64,000 nt of DNA from Siderastrea radians. Lineage: Eukaryota; Cnidaria; Anthozoa; Scleractinia; Rhizangiidae. The position numbers were made by a program, and so were the translations under genes. This document shows, one piece after another, positions 40,274 through 52,469 of the stretch. The stretch's first letter is position 1. Each line of letters opens with the position of its first letter. The notes beneath the pieces are model-generated. The model made no database searches. It was given only the letters and a program-made list of their open reading frames with translations, and was not told the DNA's origin. Where the stretch lies: NCBI GenBank assembly GCA_964017195.1, contig OZ024894.1:35395114-35459113 (forward strand), in the 5' to 3' direction.

Positions 40274-41117
40274 GGATTTCTTCGTTTTTTGGGCCAAGAC
40301 TGTACTGTAATTAAACTTAGCACCTTGTCTCGTACACCAGGAGCACGAAATTCTCCCAAAAACACCATGTGGAAGATATGAGCAGATCGAGAGGTCTTCT
40401 CAAAGAAAGAACAAAACATAAGTTTCGGTGATTTTTCCAAGATACAAAGGAAGCACTTGAAAAGGACGACCATATTTTATTTTTATTTATATATTTTTGC
40501 AAGTCGCATTCATTTTCACCTTGACCATTAGGCTGGATTTCCCTCCGCTCTTTCTGGTCCAGGACTTCCTCCCGTTAGGGGAGGAGCGCGGGCTCATTTT
40601 CCCGAACAGCGGCTGGTAATGGAGCCTACCTAGCCACGTCTGTAATAAAAAACGCCTGTGGCTTCAGAAACCGGCAGAGCAAAACCGAACCATCGTTTTG
40701 CTGGGTTTTCTTTTATTCAGTAAGTCTTTCAGCTTTTCAATATAATCACTAAGACAAGGAGACATGGTCCCTTTAAGGCTCTTTTTTGGTGATAACAAGA
40801 AATTCTGAAGAATTTACAGGCGGCGGCGGCGCATAGTCTCACACGCAAATATTGGAGTAAAACATTGAAACTTTTTGAATACGTGTACCAATTTTCAAGT
40901 TCCAAAAACCAAAAGTTTCGAGACTGCTACCTCTTCCTCAGTGTTTCTGCATTTTTTGGCTTCCGAACAACTCATTATTACGGAGTCCCGTGGACGTTTT
41001 TGTAGTAGAATTACAGGAAAAGAACTTCAGCTTTAATATGAACTCTTGTTAGAACTGTCCAAATTCTGGTGCCGGAGATGTCATATGATGGGTGTTGGCG
41101 GTACTTTACTATGATGT

Positions 41118-41353
41118 TAGACTGCAAAACAGCCGTATTTTTTTCGTCGGTCCTTATAAAAGCGCAGTCTTTGAGCTAAATGTCTGGACCGAGCGTGAAA
41201 GAGGCTCGTGTCTCTCTCCTCCGCAGAGACTCCTGTTATGAAGCGGAGGAGAGAGGGCTCGTGTGCGCTTCGCGATTCGCGTGTTAGCGATTTTCTTCTC
41301 TCGCGCGCTTCTCTCGAGAGTCTTAAGAGAAAAAACGACTGTATTGCAGTCTA
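41118..41353. mobile_element. MITE with tagactgcaaaacag ends, in unit A
   Basis: The left tagactgcaaaacagccgt and the right end, read inverted, tagactgcaatacagtcgt form inverted repeats. Inside lie tataaaagcgcagtctttga and an inverted ctctcgcgcgcttctctcga stretch. Compared with the second copy (43782-43964), it has an extra hairpin insertion of about 45 bp near 41208-41255. Confidence 0.75.
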
Positions 41354-41849
41354 CTATGATGTGGAATGACTCGTGCGATCATGAATACTTCCGTGTTATT
41401 TTATTTTAAAACATTACAGGCGAAAGACGTGGATTAAGTTTTGTTTTAGTTTCAACGGGATACATGCCAGATTTGGCACATATACTGTTGAAACTATATA
41501 CCGCATATATCCCACATGCCAGATTTGGTGATCTTCCGAAGTCCAATGTAGCTATAACCTAATAAGGGATAACTTCAATCAAAGTAAGGATGTTTGGCTT
41601 GCACTTCACAATTACCACCGATCCATCAAAAAACAATATCATTATGCATAACAGCTAATAAATAAATAACTTTATTCAGCATTTAACATTCAATGGAATG
41701 ACAAGCATTTGACTCTCCATGAGAACAAAATACAACAATACAGAACTGTCTTACAATTAATAGTTATCCAATAAACAAAACGTTAACATAAGAAAATGTA
41801 ACAGGAAAAGGTATTAAGCCATGTTTTATGACAATCATCTTTTAACACC

Positions 41850-42063
41850 AAAAATTCCTAGTAGTCGGCCCTGGGGCGTAACTCTGTGAGTTTACTAGGG
41901 GGTTAAGAGCAAGTTTTAGATTTTCAGTCCTGTTTATATCGACCTACCCTCGTGATGTTTCTGAAGCCAAAACAATCTACTTTATATGTTATCTTTCCAA
42001 CACGGTTTTTTTAATCAGTCTCGACGAAATGCAAAATGAAAGGGAAATCTATGTGCCGCCCGT
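41850..42063. repeat. Segmental duplication, block B
   Basis: Closely matches 45833-46055 (ggccctggggcgtaactctg, atcagtctcgacgaaatgc, gggaaatctatgtgccgccc). In copy 1 it directly follows unit A. In copy 2 it is separated from unit A by 1.37 kb that holds the FGF terminal exon. Confidence 0.9.
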
Positions 42064-42690
42064 ATAAGAAAAGTTAAAAAGATAGAAACATAAATTGACT
42101 CAAGAGTCGTGGTGTCCTATTTAATGTATAAAATGAACAATGTATTACACTGCAAAACAGTGCTTATCTTTGCGTGAGTTAGTTGGACGAATGGAACGAG
42201 TGTGAACACAGAAGTCGGTGGCTTTACACCTCACGCGCAACTATAGCCACTGCGCCGTGCGAGGTTTAATTTTGCAAAATATTAAGGAAAACAGCACCAA
42301 TCGAAAGTACTTCTCGATAGCTTTTAACTGAATGACAACTACGATTAATGTCATCCACAGGCTCAAAAGGTCGAACCGCCTTTTACAAAATAATTAACAG
42401 CTCTGCAAGCGAGTGTGGTGTTTGTTACACTCAATCTCGATTTTAAATGATAATTTTATACGTGTTAATCTGCATTTAAAGTGTTTCAAAAAGTATATTA
42501 AGTTTTGAAAATAATATATTATAAAAATTGTTTAGATTTGTTCAGAGTGGATTGCTCAAAAGAAACTATAAACAACCTGTAGCACATTGTGCGTTTTGAA
42601 CCGAGTCGTTGTGTCAACCTCGTTATCAGCAGGGTCCGGGATGCGAGGCTGCCCGAGGGAGAGTAACAGTCTCCTACTACACAGACGCCC

Positions 42691-42758
<68 letters not shown>

Positions 42759-43033
42759 TTAATTAATTAATTATAGCAATAACTTTATTAACGGGTCTCG
42801 ATATGTTATAGCCGAGGGTAAAAAAAAAGCCCTCTACTAATCGGGGACAAGAATGAATAGATAAGATAAAAAATAAATCTATTTATACCTTTAAGAATTA
42901 CAATAAATCGTGTTGTATTAAAAAGGTGTCTACATTAAGAAAAATAGTTATAAAATTGAAAAAGGTAAATCTATTTAAATTTTTTAAGAATTACAAAGAT
43001 GGCAACCATTCCCAAATAAAAATGGGGATTTCT

Positions 43034-43212
43034 CAGCCTAGTACCCTGGCCTTCTCTTCCTGCTCACTCGACTTGGCGCGAAATTTCGTGACGTCACCGA
43101 ATGTGTCGGTGACGTCACGAAATTTCGTGACGTCACCGAATGTGTCGGTGACGTCATGACATTTCGCGCCAAGTCGAGTGAGCGGGAAGAGAACAGCTGG
43201 GTACTAGGCTGA
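43034..43212. mobile_element. 179 bp palindromic MITE in unit A', internally expanded
   Basis: Same element as 40134-40273, with the same ggatttct flanks (43026-43033, 43213-43220). An extra ~39 bp copy of the gtgacgtcaccgaatgtgtc core doubles the gacgtca motifs to four. Confidence 0.85.
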
Positions 43213-43781
43213 GGATTTCTTCGTTTTTTGGGCCAAGACTGTACTGTAATGAAACTTAGCACCTTGTCTCGTACACCAGGAGCACGAAATTCTCCCAAAA
43301 ACACCATGTGGAAGATACGAGGAGATCGAGAGGTCTTCTCAAAGAAAGAAAAAAACATAAGTTTCAGTGATTTTTCCAAGATACAAAGGAAGCACTTGAA
43401 AAGGATGACCATATTTTATTTTTATTTATATATCTTTTCAAGTCGCATTCATTTTCACCTTGACCATTAGGCTGGATTTCCCTCCGCTCTTTCTGGTCCA
43501 GGACTTCCTCCCGTTAGGGGAGGAGCGCGGGCTCATTTTCCCGAACAGCGGCTGGTAATGGAGCCTACCTAGCCACGTCTGTAATAAAAAACGCCTGTGG
43601 CTTCAGAAACCGGCAGAGCAAAACCGAACCATCGTTTTGCCGTGTTTTCTTTTATTCAGTAAGTCTTTCAGCTTTTCAATATAATCCCTAAGACAAGGAG
43701 ACATGGTCCCTTTAAGGCTCTTTTTTGGTGATAACAAGAAACTCTGAAGAATTTACAGGCGGCGCATAGCCTCTCGTTAGT

Positions 43782-43964
43782 TAGACTGCAAAACAGTCGT
43801 ATTTTTTTCGTCGGTCCGTATAAAAGCGCAGTCTTTGAGCTAAATGTCTGGACCGAGCGTGAAATAGGCTCGTGTGCGCTCCGCGCCTTGCGTGTTAGCG
43901 ATTTTCTTCTCTCGCGCGCTTCTCTCGAGAGTCTTAAGAGAAAAAACGACTGTGTTGCAGTCTA
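43782..43964. mobile_element. MITE with tagactgcaaaacag ends, in unit A'
   Basis: Copy of the 41118-41353 element without the internal hairpin insertion. The ends tagactgcaaaacagtcgt and acgactgtgttgcagtcta are almost perfect inverted repeats. Confidence 0.8.
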
Positions 43965-44877
43965 CTATGATGTGGAATGACTCGTGCGATCATGAATACT
44001 TCCGTGTTACTTTATTTTAAAACATTACAGGCGAAAGACGTGGATTAAGTTTTGTTTTAGTTTCAACGGGATACATGCCAGATTTGGCACATATACTGTT
44101 GAAACTATATACCGCATATGTCCCACATGCCAGATTTGGTGATCTTCCGAAGTCCAATGTAGCTATAACCTAATAAGGGATAACTTCAATCAAAGTAAGG
44201 ATGTTTGGTTTGCACTTCACAATTACCACCGATCCATCAAAAAACAATAACATTGTGCATAACAGCTAAAAAATAAATAACTTTTTTCAGCATTTAACAT
44301 TCAATGGAATGACTAGCATTTGACTCTCCATGAGAACAAAATACAACAATACAGAACTGTCTTACAATTAATAGTAATCCAATAAACAAAACGTTAACAT
44401 AAGAAAATGTAACAGGAAAAGGTATTAAGCCATGTCTTATGACAATCATCTTTTTAACAACCGGTATAGCAAGAAGAATTTGTAGGCAAGTTCCATTTAG
44501 GACGCATTCTTTTGGGAGAATTCTGGTTTAAGAAAAAGATAATGCACGATACGGACGTAAACTGGGTCGAGCCTAGCGACAAACATGACCCGCGAGCTAA
44601 ATAAAAAGCCTATTTTAAAATTTAGAAATGCTTTCAACTGGCAATTTTCGATCGCACGGGAGAGCGGTAACTATTTCCCGGAAAAAGATTTCAAACGACC
44701 TCTACTTAATTTGCCGTGTGCTTTACGGAGCAGAATGAACTGAATGATCTTTAGTTTATCCTTACGACGTGAATACCTCTACACTAGATAAAGAACACGA
44801 TTAGCGTCGCTTCCAGATGTTCTTATTCCGGAAAGGTCCTAAAGGAAACACGCCTCCAAGTTAGTTTGAAAGCCGAA

Positions 44878-47630
44878 TCAATTTGCTGATTTTAAGAGAA
44901 AACCACATCCAACTTGACCGAGAGCGGTCTTGCTGCCTGTCTTTGGATCACCTTTCCGTTTCAGTCCCAAGTAATACTGACTGTGAATGTCAGACTGGTA
45001 GTAGTTATATCCATCAGTGTGATGAATTTCTGTCCAAACACAGGACGGGTTCTCACTGTCCTGTAAAAGAAAGTTACTCAGTCAGATAAGGAGGGTGCGT
45101 TCTTTATATACAGAGATATTTTGCAAAGGTTATGACTGTGAGGAAAATGCAGATGTTAGCAACACCTATTGGAATCTGACAAGAAAAATGTGGGCAACCA
45201 CGCATTTTTCTTAGATAATTTAAGCGACCATAATTCTAAAAAAGCTACAAAGATTGTGTGGCACTGGATTTTCTTCCCAAATTTTACGCTCAATTATCTC
45301 TGAAAAATTCGTGGCTACATCCCATTTTCTTTTTGGTTTCTGATAGCCCTTGCTAGGATCTTCTTTTTCCACATAATAACAAGCTGCGCAAAAAATCGTT
45401 GTGTTAGTAGGTAAATAACTTAAGAAACCCGAATATCGCGGACCAAACCCGAGATGCGCAGTAACAAAAGGAGGCACCGTCCTTAATTTAAAAGACTTTT
45501 AACTGTTTGGTATTATCCCGTGTCAAACCCTTTTACAAGATCGAAAAGACGAAAACACATATATTCCAAATGAACAAGCAGAACCACACGAACAGATGAA
45601 AGTTTGTACTACCTTGTATAAGCGATATAGGAATGTGCCGGCCGAAGGGGTATGGTTTTTGAGCCATTTTGGTCTGAAACTACGGGTATAGATTTTAACT
45701 ATTTTGGTCTGAAAGTCTTAAAATGGGCGTCAATTTTACAAACCGAGGTCTGAAAACGGGCTTTGGAATATTAAATACTTTGGCATGGTCTGAAATGGGG
45801 TAAGGGTTTAGGGAACCCGGCGGCACTCCTCACCAAAATTTCCTAGTGGTCGGCCCTGGGGCGTAACTCTGTGAGTTTAGCAGGGAGTTAAGAGCAAGTT
45901 TTATAGATTTTCAGTCCTGTTTACATCGATCTACCCTCGTGATCTTTCCAAAGCCAAACGGAACAATTTACTTTACATGGTATCATTCCAACACAGGTTT
46001 TTTAATCAGTCTCGACGAAATGCGAAATGAAAGGGAAATCTATGTGCCGCCCCTATAGTTCTTGACCCGGTTTCGGTCTGACGTTGGACCAGTACGGTAA
46101 ATGACGTGCCATTTTGACAGTAGTAGGGGTTTGATATGACAGGCGGCGTTCGCACGCGCTCTTGTTTTGCTTCTCCGCTTTCGATTGTCGACACTGTTTA
46201 TCACTGACTGAAAACTGAGAGGAACTGCTCTCTGCAATGGGCTGATTTTACATTCTTGGGTTAAATATAGTTTAAGTACTTTAAGCTTATACCAAAGGTC
46301 ACGCCAACGCCAGATTGTCAATACGACGCCTGGCGACCTTACAGTCCCCTTATAGCACTTCTCTTATCGAATGTGACTGAGATCGAACATGTATGTATAG
46401 GGAGGATGTTTCTATGGCATGTATAAAGATGAGTTATGCATAACCATGTCAAGCAGACTGGGGTTGAGGGTAGCATGTAAACTGAAATCACGGTGACGCG
46501 GAAGTTCCTCGCAGTCAAACAACAAAGACTAATACTATGGTTTTGACAACCGGATTAATGTCCATTCACGAAACCTGATGCCATCAATGTGTTGTGCCAA
46601 TATAATATAGTCAATTCCTCTGATGGCTTTTAGTTTAGAATGCATGCATTACGTCCGTTGATACTTCCGATTATGAGGTTTGGGAGAGCTTTATCATACT
46701 TAACCCCCTTTCCAAGTAAAACAGACAGTGTGAACGTGTTAAATAAGTAACCTTTGAGGAGGCCACACACACCGAAGGTTTCTATTAACTCTCTCATGCA
46801 CATCAGCGCCCAAAATTCTCAAAAACTTAGCTATCTTGTAAAATACGTCAAATATTGATAGGCGAGCAGTACCACAGGAAAGTCTTCTCAGTAGCTTTCA
46901 TTTGAAAGCGGGCGACATCCAGTTTTAAAAGCATTTCGATTTCATCGCAAGACCCTAAAGCTACGCCCACCTAGTACAGCATAATACGTTGCACTACCCA
47001 ACAGTTCTCTTTTGAACTGTGGCACTTAAGGATTTCATCCACTGGCTCAAAAGTTAGCAAAGTACTACAGGAACATAGTGCCTAATGGCTTTCGTTTCAT
47101 GGCAACACTTCAGAAGTTTATCTAGAAACACAAAGGCTAGGGCCATATAACTTGGGGTTTGACAGACTTTTCATCTCGGTTAGAGGGAGTTTAATGCGTG
47201 AAAACCTCACTTTTCACTTACCGTTGCATACAAATTCCCTTGGGCATTCATCGCAATATACGCATTGGCCCTCACTCCTCGGATAGTAACCTTGCTAAAA
47301 TCTGTCGTTTTCATTTCTAGAACTGGAAGGCAACTAGAGCAGTCTGAGTCAATGCTGAATAATTCTGAAGAGGTGCATCAGTCATTTAACATACAACGGT
47401 TAAGAATGACCAAGTACCCAAGATAAGAGACCAGCATGCCGACACGCATTTCTAGAACACCTCAACATATTTAACTTGATTTACAGCAATTATGGCACAA
47501 TCTACACTGATTAGACATTTTTCTTACCACAGTATTCATCTTTCGTTCTGACTCCGCAAATGTTCTGCTGTCCGCTTACTTGGAGAAAATAACTCCATCT
47601 TGAGTAAAGTAAAACTTTTACGGATACCAT
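44878..47630 (-). CDS. Fibroblast growth factor, FGF8/17/18-like (three short exons)
   Basis: A secreted growth-factor ligand for FGF receptors. Minus-strand exons: 47528-47630, 47222-47364 and 44878-45060, with matching phases (429 nt, 142 aa). Exon 1 reads VLLYSRWSYFLQVSG, like the FGF8 strand LYSRTSGKHVQVTG. Exon 2 reads LEMKTTDFSKVTIRGVRANA followed by YIAMNAQGNLYAT, matching the FGF core block VxIKGxxxxxYLxMNxxGxLY. Exon 3 reads CVWTEIHHTDGYNYYQSD then YYLGLKRKGDPKTGSKTALG, matching CxFxExxxxNxYxxY and the heparin-binding loop. The whole beta-trefoil core is therefore present. An in-frame stop lies just upstream of the ATG at 47628-47630. No signal peptide is visible, so either an unseen 5' exon supplies it through a weak acceptor near 47619, or secretion is unconventional. 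The last exon sits between the duplicated blocks A' and B'. Subfamily assignment is tentative. Confidence 0.88.
45833..46055. repeat. Segmental duplication, block B'
   Basis: Counterpart of 41850-42063. It lies in the last intron of the FGF gene. It is preceded by ggtctgaaatggg-type interspersed repeat at 45655-45830. Confidence 0.9.
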
Positions 47631-49144
47631 AATGATTTAAATTGCTCACTGCCGCTAAAATGAATTGCAATTTTGATGTCGCAGAACAGACAGACGAAAT
47701 GTGAAGTTACGCATGTGCACAGACTGAAGCAAACCGGTAAAGTGAAATGTAATTAGATCGCTTCTAATCAGATAAGGATGCGGTTTTAAAGAAAAGGAAT
47801 TAATTAGAGAACACTTCAGTTTCTTAAATATTGATTTCGGTTACAAGTGTTTAATTGTTGCTTTGTAAGGCACTCCCACGAGCTCGAACTAACCACCCAA
47901 CTTTCCTTTTCAAAACATGGAATATGAAAAGCAACACAGTTAACAGACTGTAAAATAACGTTGATCTGAGTTGTCACTTTCTTTAGGCATCAGAAACCAA
48001 GTTTGATAGAAGCACATCAAAGAGGCAAGGCCGGCTCAAATTATGCGTGAAAGGGACAACGAATATCAAAATGTAACGTTCAGTATGAGTCACTCGCAGC
48101 TAAAATTGAAATCATTACGCACTGCTGGTCAAAGCTTTACTGAGGAACCAGGCTTTAGAAGATGGGAAACTTTTCGGTTTATTTTGTAACATAACAGTTT
48201 CCTGGACTTGTCCCTTGTATGTACCGACCTTTAACGTGGATTTCTACTTCAGCGTAAATCTACAGGATGTAAATTAGCTGGCTTAGAGACGATGTATCAA
48301 CGGCTTACGAAAACGGAAAGAGTTGAGTATTGTTCAGCTTTTCACGTTTACCAGTAAGTCGCTCATATATCGCCTCTTGTTTTATCTGCGTACGTAAAGC
48401 CGGTCAAATTCACGTCCGTACGTGTGTAAATCCACCGTATGTTTTAAGCGAAAATTAACTCATGAAACTCCTTTTATTATACTTGTTATGCTGTAACAAA
48501 ATTACTTGCGTCATTGAAAATTGTATCTAGCCAAGAAAAATGAGTCATGTCTCGTGTGACTTACACATTTCTTCGAGTCTAACTGCGTGACTACTTACAT
48601 CATATAGCAAAGTCTCAAACAGTACCAACACAGGCGATGGCATAGTCCTACGCCCTACTCACGATCACCCTTATTCCAATAAATCAAACGAGGCATCGTG
48701 GCGTCTGCTCCGTTTTCGCTCAGTCGGACCCTCACAGCTACAAAATTAATCTTTATATCTGTTTTCGTTTGTGATGTGCGTTTTAGCCGGATCAAAATTT
48801 CTTTCGTGATGGGCACGCAATAGCCTCCGTAGCGAGCGTTTCCGTAGGCTTTTCGCATGTTTAAAGCATTTTCTATTTTTTGGCGGGCGAGGACAAAAAA
48901 CATAGGAGCGGGACGTTTTCTTCTCCTACCCTCCTGCCATATTTTTTGCCCTCGCCCCAACTTACACTCGACCAAAAAGCGAAAAATGCCTTAAAGTGCC
49001 GAAAAGCCTATGGAAACGCACGCTGGACATGTAAATGTCAAGTACTGTAAATAACCATCGCAGCTCGACTAGAAAATTAATCAAAATTTAGCAAATGCAA
49101 TTAGACTTCCAAGCTGATATGCAGGCCTTGTTAACATTGAATAT
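47631..49144. other. Region between the FGF gene and the methyltransferase
   Basis: No gene is recognised. Any 5' exon of the FGF gene (signal peptide) would be expected here, but I could not identify one. A short open frame at 48655-48975 (minus) is rich in Arg/Lys, matches no known domain and looks repeat-derived. Confidence 0.4.
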
Positions 49145-49954
49145 TTATGGGCAGTGTGTTGCTTGCTTGACAGCTACAAGTCTGCAGTCGGCCGAGTCAA
49201 CTTTGTTTCCTCGGAAGTCAAGACAGGGTTTGCCCTCTTGATCTTTGTACGGATGTAAATACCTCTGCAAACGCTCCTCGGTGACAAGTGAAAGATCAAA
49301 AACACCATGTGTAGTCGACCAAAGCCACTTCAGAAAACTCTCAGTGCTTTCAAAAACCATTTCCGAGCTGTCCGTATCGTAATTGGTAAGAATTTCAAAT
49401 TCCGCCGATGAACAATATTGCTCAATTATCGATCTCTCCTCAAAATGAACCATGCCAAGAATACGCTGTTCGTTCTCGGGATTGAGTTCCCTAAGAGCAC
49501 TTAAAAAAAATGGATAGTCATGATCCACGTACTGAATGGCTATTTTTCCTCCAGCTTTAAGACTTTCATACATATTCCTAAAGATCTGTCGCTTGTCAGG
49601 GATCCAGTGAATTACATAATTGCTGAAAATGATGTCGGAAGACGGTGAGCCAATCCCTGGAAAGTTTGAAGCGCTTCCTTCGACAAATGAAAGATTCTGA
49701 ATTTCACTGTATGAATCCTGCGCTAGCTTAATTCGTTCCTTGTCAGGATCTACACCGATAACCTTTCCCTTGGGTCCTACCAGCTCAGCTAAGTATGCAG
49801 ATAGCTCTCCCGTGCCGCAACCTAAATCCAAGATGGCGTCTCCTGCTTGAGGACAGACATTAGTCTGGATAAAGATTTCACCGTCAACATTTTGAACGGA
49901 AAGCGACGCTTGCTTGTATCCATCTGCTGCGCTGTTGAAGGCCGGGTCTGCCAT
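49145..49954 (-). CDS. Class I SAM-dependent methyltransferase (single exon)
   Basis: 269 aa from the ATG at 49952-49954 (MADPAFNSAADGYKQASLSV). The frame is open further upstream, but only from a TTG, so this ATG with A at -3 and G at +4 is chosen. The Rossmann-fold methyltransferase motifs are clear: motif I ILDLGCGTGELSAYLAE (glycine loop binding SAM), post-I VIGVDPDKERI (acidic residue for the SAM ribose), motif IV SDIIFSNYVIHWI, and LKAGGKIAIQYVDHD. The layout resembles trans-aconitate or juvenile-hormone-acid methyltransferase families, so a small carboxylic-acid substrate is possible but not shown. A broken paralogue lies at 53925-55705. Confidence 0.9.
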   Translation of the reverse strand: MADPAFNSAADGYKQASLSVQNVDGEIFIQTNVCPQAGDAILDLGCGTGELSAYLAELVGPKGKVIGVDPDKERIKLAQDSYSEIQNLSFVEGSASNFPGIGSPSSDIIFSNYVIHWIPDKRQIFRNMYESLKAGGKIAIQYVDHDYPFFLSALRELNPENEQRILGMVHFEERSIIEQYCSSAEFEILTNYDTDSSEMVFESTESFLKWLWSTTHGVFDLSLVTEERLQRYLHPYKDQEGKPCLDFRGNKVDSADCRLVAVKQATHCP

Positions 49955-50455
49955 CTTTAATCCTGCCCTCAAGAAATATTGAGGGCCGTCGGTCGTATTA
50001 ACGAGTTGTATGGGATCAGGGAACACAGCCCCGTGAGTCAAGCCGCCGCCGCCATATTGAAAACCGAGAAGACCCTGGGGACGAGGTCTCGGTTCAACAT
50101 GTGGTTCTCAGATCTCACTCACTCATGTTGTGTTTCTGGAATAAAAGGTTGTGGTAAGTCATGCAATAGTAAATGAATATTCTTTTGGACAAATAAATTG
50201 TTAAAATTTTCATTTACCTCCCGGGAATATTAGACAAATAAAAACAATATTCATTGCCAGAAATTTCGCATATCCTATTAGTTCACCGCCTGTAGAACCA
50301 GGACGGGGTAAGGCTTGGGGGAGGGAGCTGTACGGGGAGGCTCAGCTCTAAAAGAGGGGAAATTGCAGCTTGAAAAGTCTGAGTACCAAAAATTTTTCCA
50401 AAATTTGGCAAAAATCATATGCAAAAAATATACGAAAGCTTGGAGCCTTCGAGTA

Positions 50456-50716
50456 CCGTATTTTCTCGAATAAACGCCGGGCCCTAAATAGACGCCGTGT
50501 ATAAAAGAGGAAATTGTAAATAAGCCCCTCAGACGTTTATTTGTTTTAAAATAAACTTAAGATTTAAGGGCAAGATACACGGCTGCCAAGAAAAACAACT
50601 AATAACCCTTTTCTAAAAAATGGTGGGCCCAAATAAACTGCTGATTCAAAGAAACGCCAGGTACACCATGCCAAGTTTGAAATAAACGCCGGGGGCGTTT
50701 AATTGAGAAAATACAG
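50456..50716. mobile_element. 261 bp MITE with TA target site
   Basis: The left end ccgtattttctcgaataaac and the right end, read inverted, ctgtattttctcaattaaac are flanked by TA, as in Tc1/mariner-type insertions. Both ends continue with gccggg / cccggc. A related fragment (cgaataagtgccgc) lies near 31640. Confidence 0.75.
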
Positions 50717-52469
50717 TAACTGAAATCCTGCGATATCTATACTGTTTTTCGCTTATTTCTGCAGGTTAAAAAAATGTGCCACGTTGTCCTAGGTATATGG
50801 ATGGAAGGGGTACCACTTTGAAAAGAAGAGTATATAATAGGGCAAGGGATTTGAACCTCGGGGAGGAGCTACCCCGTACGAAACTTTATTGAGTCCCCTG
50901 AGGGGGAGGGGGGCTGTAGAATACCTTGCAATAGAACTATGAGCCAAATAAAAATAACAAACCAAACAGCTAGCACACAATACGGCTTGAAAGACCATTT
51001 TCAAAAGAAAGGGCTTCTAAGAACTTCAAAACCTCCTATCACAGCCAGTGGCAGCATGAGTCAATTTGAATTGTCACTCATCATGATACATGTATGTATT
51101 TGTGGAGAGCACCGCATGGTGCATTGTTTGCATGAGTCCGAGTCCGGAGTTTGAATCTCAAAATTATCCTGCATTTACCCAGCGGCTTTTGTACTTCTGC
51201 CAATCAGCAAGATGGGAAAAGCAGATGGGAAATTCTTGGAATTCAGAGTAAAGAACTTCCATCAAATAGCTTTTCTGATTAGGTGAGTCAATCTGCTATA
51301 ATTATAACACCGTTAAAACTGTTGCTTCACATTTTGCCTTTGCCTATAATATCATCACAGGTGGCCCAAGTATAAGATGTATTTTGCATAATTATATTAC
51401 CAAGTCTTTTGCCCACATGCATATGTTATTGCACTTCGTCAAAATATAAGTTTGTATGTCATGTATGAAAGAATTCAGAAAAAATGACTTACCTTGTATA
51501 AGGGACTGTTCGTCGTCAGGAGCCCATGTCATTATTTATTCTAATGTGGAGGGGGGGGGGGGGCAGTGATTTTGTTACCAACTCAGGCATCTGAAAAATG
51601 TACCTCTCCCAGGAAGTGGACATATCCAAAGATTACAACCCCTACATTGTGTGCCTCCCCTCGTCCCATTCCATCCCTACCTCAAGTTTCACATCGTCAG
51701 CATCATTTGTTGCAGGTTTTAATCATTCACATGAAGAATATTGCAAGGCTAACAGAAACCCTGCAAAACCAATTGTGGCAACATGGTTTGTAGTCAATGC
51801 TCATCAATTGATAATTTGCCACATGCGGCAAGTCAGAATCTTTAAATATCTGCCGCTGGGATGCACATAACTCTCCATATCCCAGGCAGCTCTATTATGA
51901 AAAGGCATTTGAGCCATACATAAAACAAAAACATGGAAACAGTCAGCAACTCTTGAGGTGCTGGTACACTTGACATAATACCAGAGAAGATCTAGTATTA
52001 AATGACACTACAGCATGCCTCGCTTTCTATGCTCTCAAACCTGAGATCAGGATCTGTGATACTTGGAGGAAATGGAATTCTCAAAACATTGATCAAATGT
52101 GTTTGTAGTGGACATAATGAATAAGTTCATCTCGGATCCTTTTAAAGGTTGAAATTGGAACAGCAATGGAATGGTTAATACAATGAATTTTTGAAGTTTG
52201 TACCCCTCCCCCCTCTTTCTGGTGTATTTTTTTTAATACCCTCTATTTTTTAAATGAATTGGAAAATTTTACCCCTCTTCCCTACTCTAAACACTGCCCC
52301 TCCCCCCCCCCCCCGGCCATAACTAACTAACAGTCCTTAAGAACAAGAACATCATTTCAATCAAAGAAACATCTGATTTTCACTCAATGTAATGGAATAG
52401 TATTTCTATAAACTACTGTTGCAAAAATATTTCAAAAAATATTGGAGGGAAATTCATAATAAACGTGCT

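Larger units (their letters stand above)
39119..41849. repeat. Segmental duplication, copy 1 (unit A)
   Basis: Nearly identical in long stretches to 42069-44458, for example gacgaatggaacgagtgtga, tcctactacacagacgccca and tacatgccagatttggcaca. It includes an (AAT)n run at 39807-39853 and two nested MITEs. It carries a private block of about 300 bp (40816-41113) absent from copy 2. No genes are recognised in it. Confidence 0.95.
42069..44458. repeat. Segmental duplication, copy 2 (unit A')
   Basis: Direct repeat of 39119-41849, lacking the 300 bp private block and a few short stretches. It lies immediately downstream of the FGF gene on its minus strand and may contain its 3' UTR and polyadenylation region. 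It includes an (AAT)n run at 42692-42755. Confidence 0.95.

Noticed and set aside
40084..43412. Two similar minus-strand open frames of 124-129 codons (40084-40473 and 43038-43412)
   Set aside because: They lie inside the segmental duplication and run through the MITE hairpin, whose tandem unit appears as a peptide repeat. There is no domain similarity.
45220..45477. 85-codon minus-strand frame with FSEIIERKIWEEN, considered as an FGF exon
   Set aside because: It lies between the real FGF exons 2 and 3, has no acceptor giving the right phase, and the genuine CVWTEI exon at 44878-45060 already supplies this part of the fold.
48655..48975. 106-codon minus-strand frame rich in Arg/Lys
   Set aside because: No signal peptide or domain; it looks like repeat-derived sequence and cannot be tied to the FGF or methyltransferase genes.
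49955..50041. 29-codon N-terminal extension of the methyltransferase
   Set aside because: The extended frame begins with TTG, not ATG. The first ATG (49954) has a good context and starts at the usual point before the methyltransferase fold.
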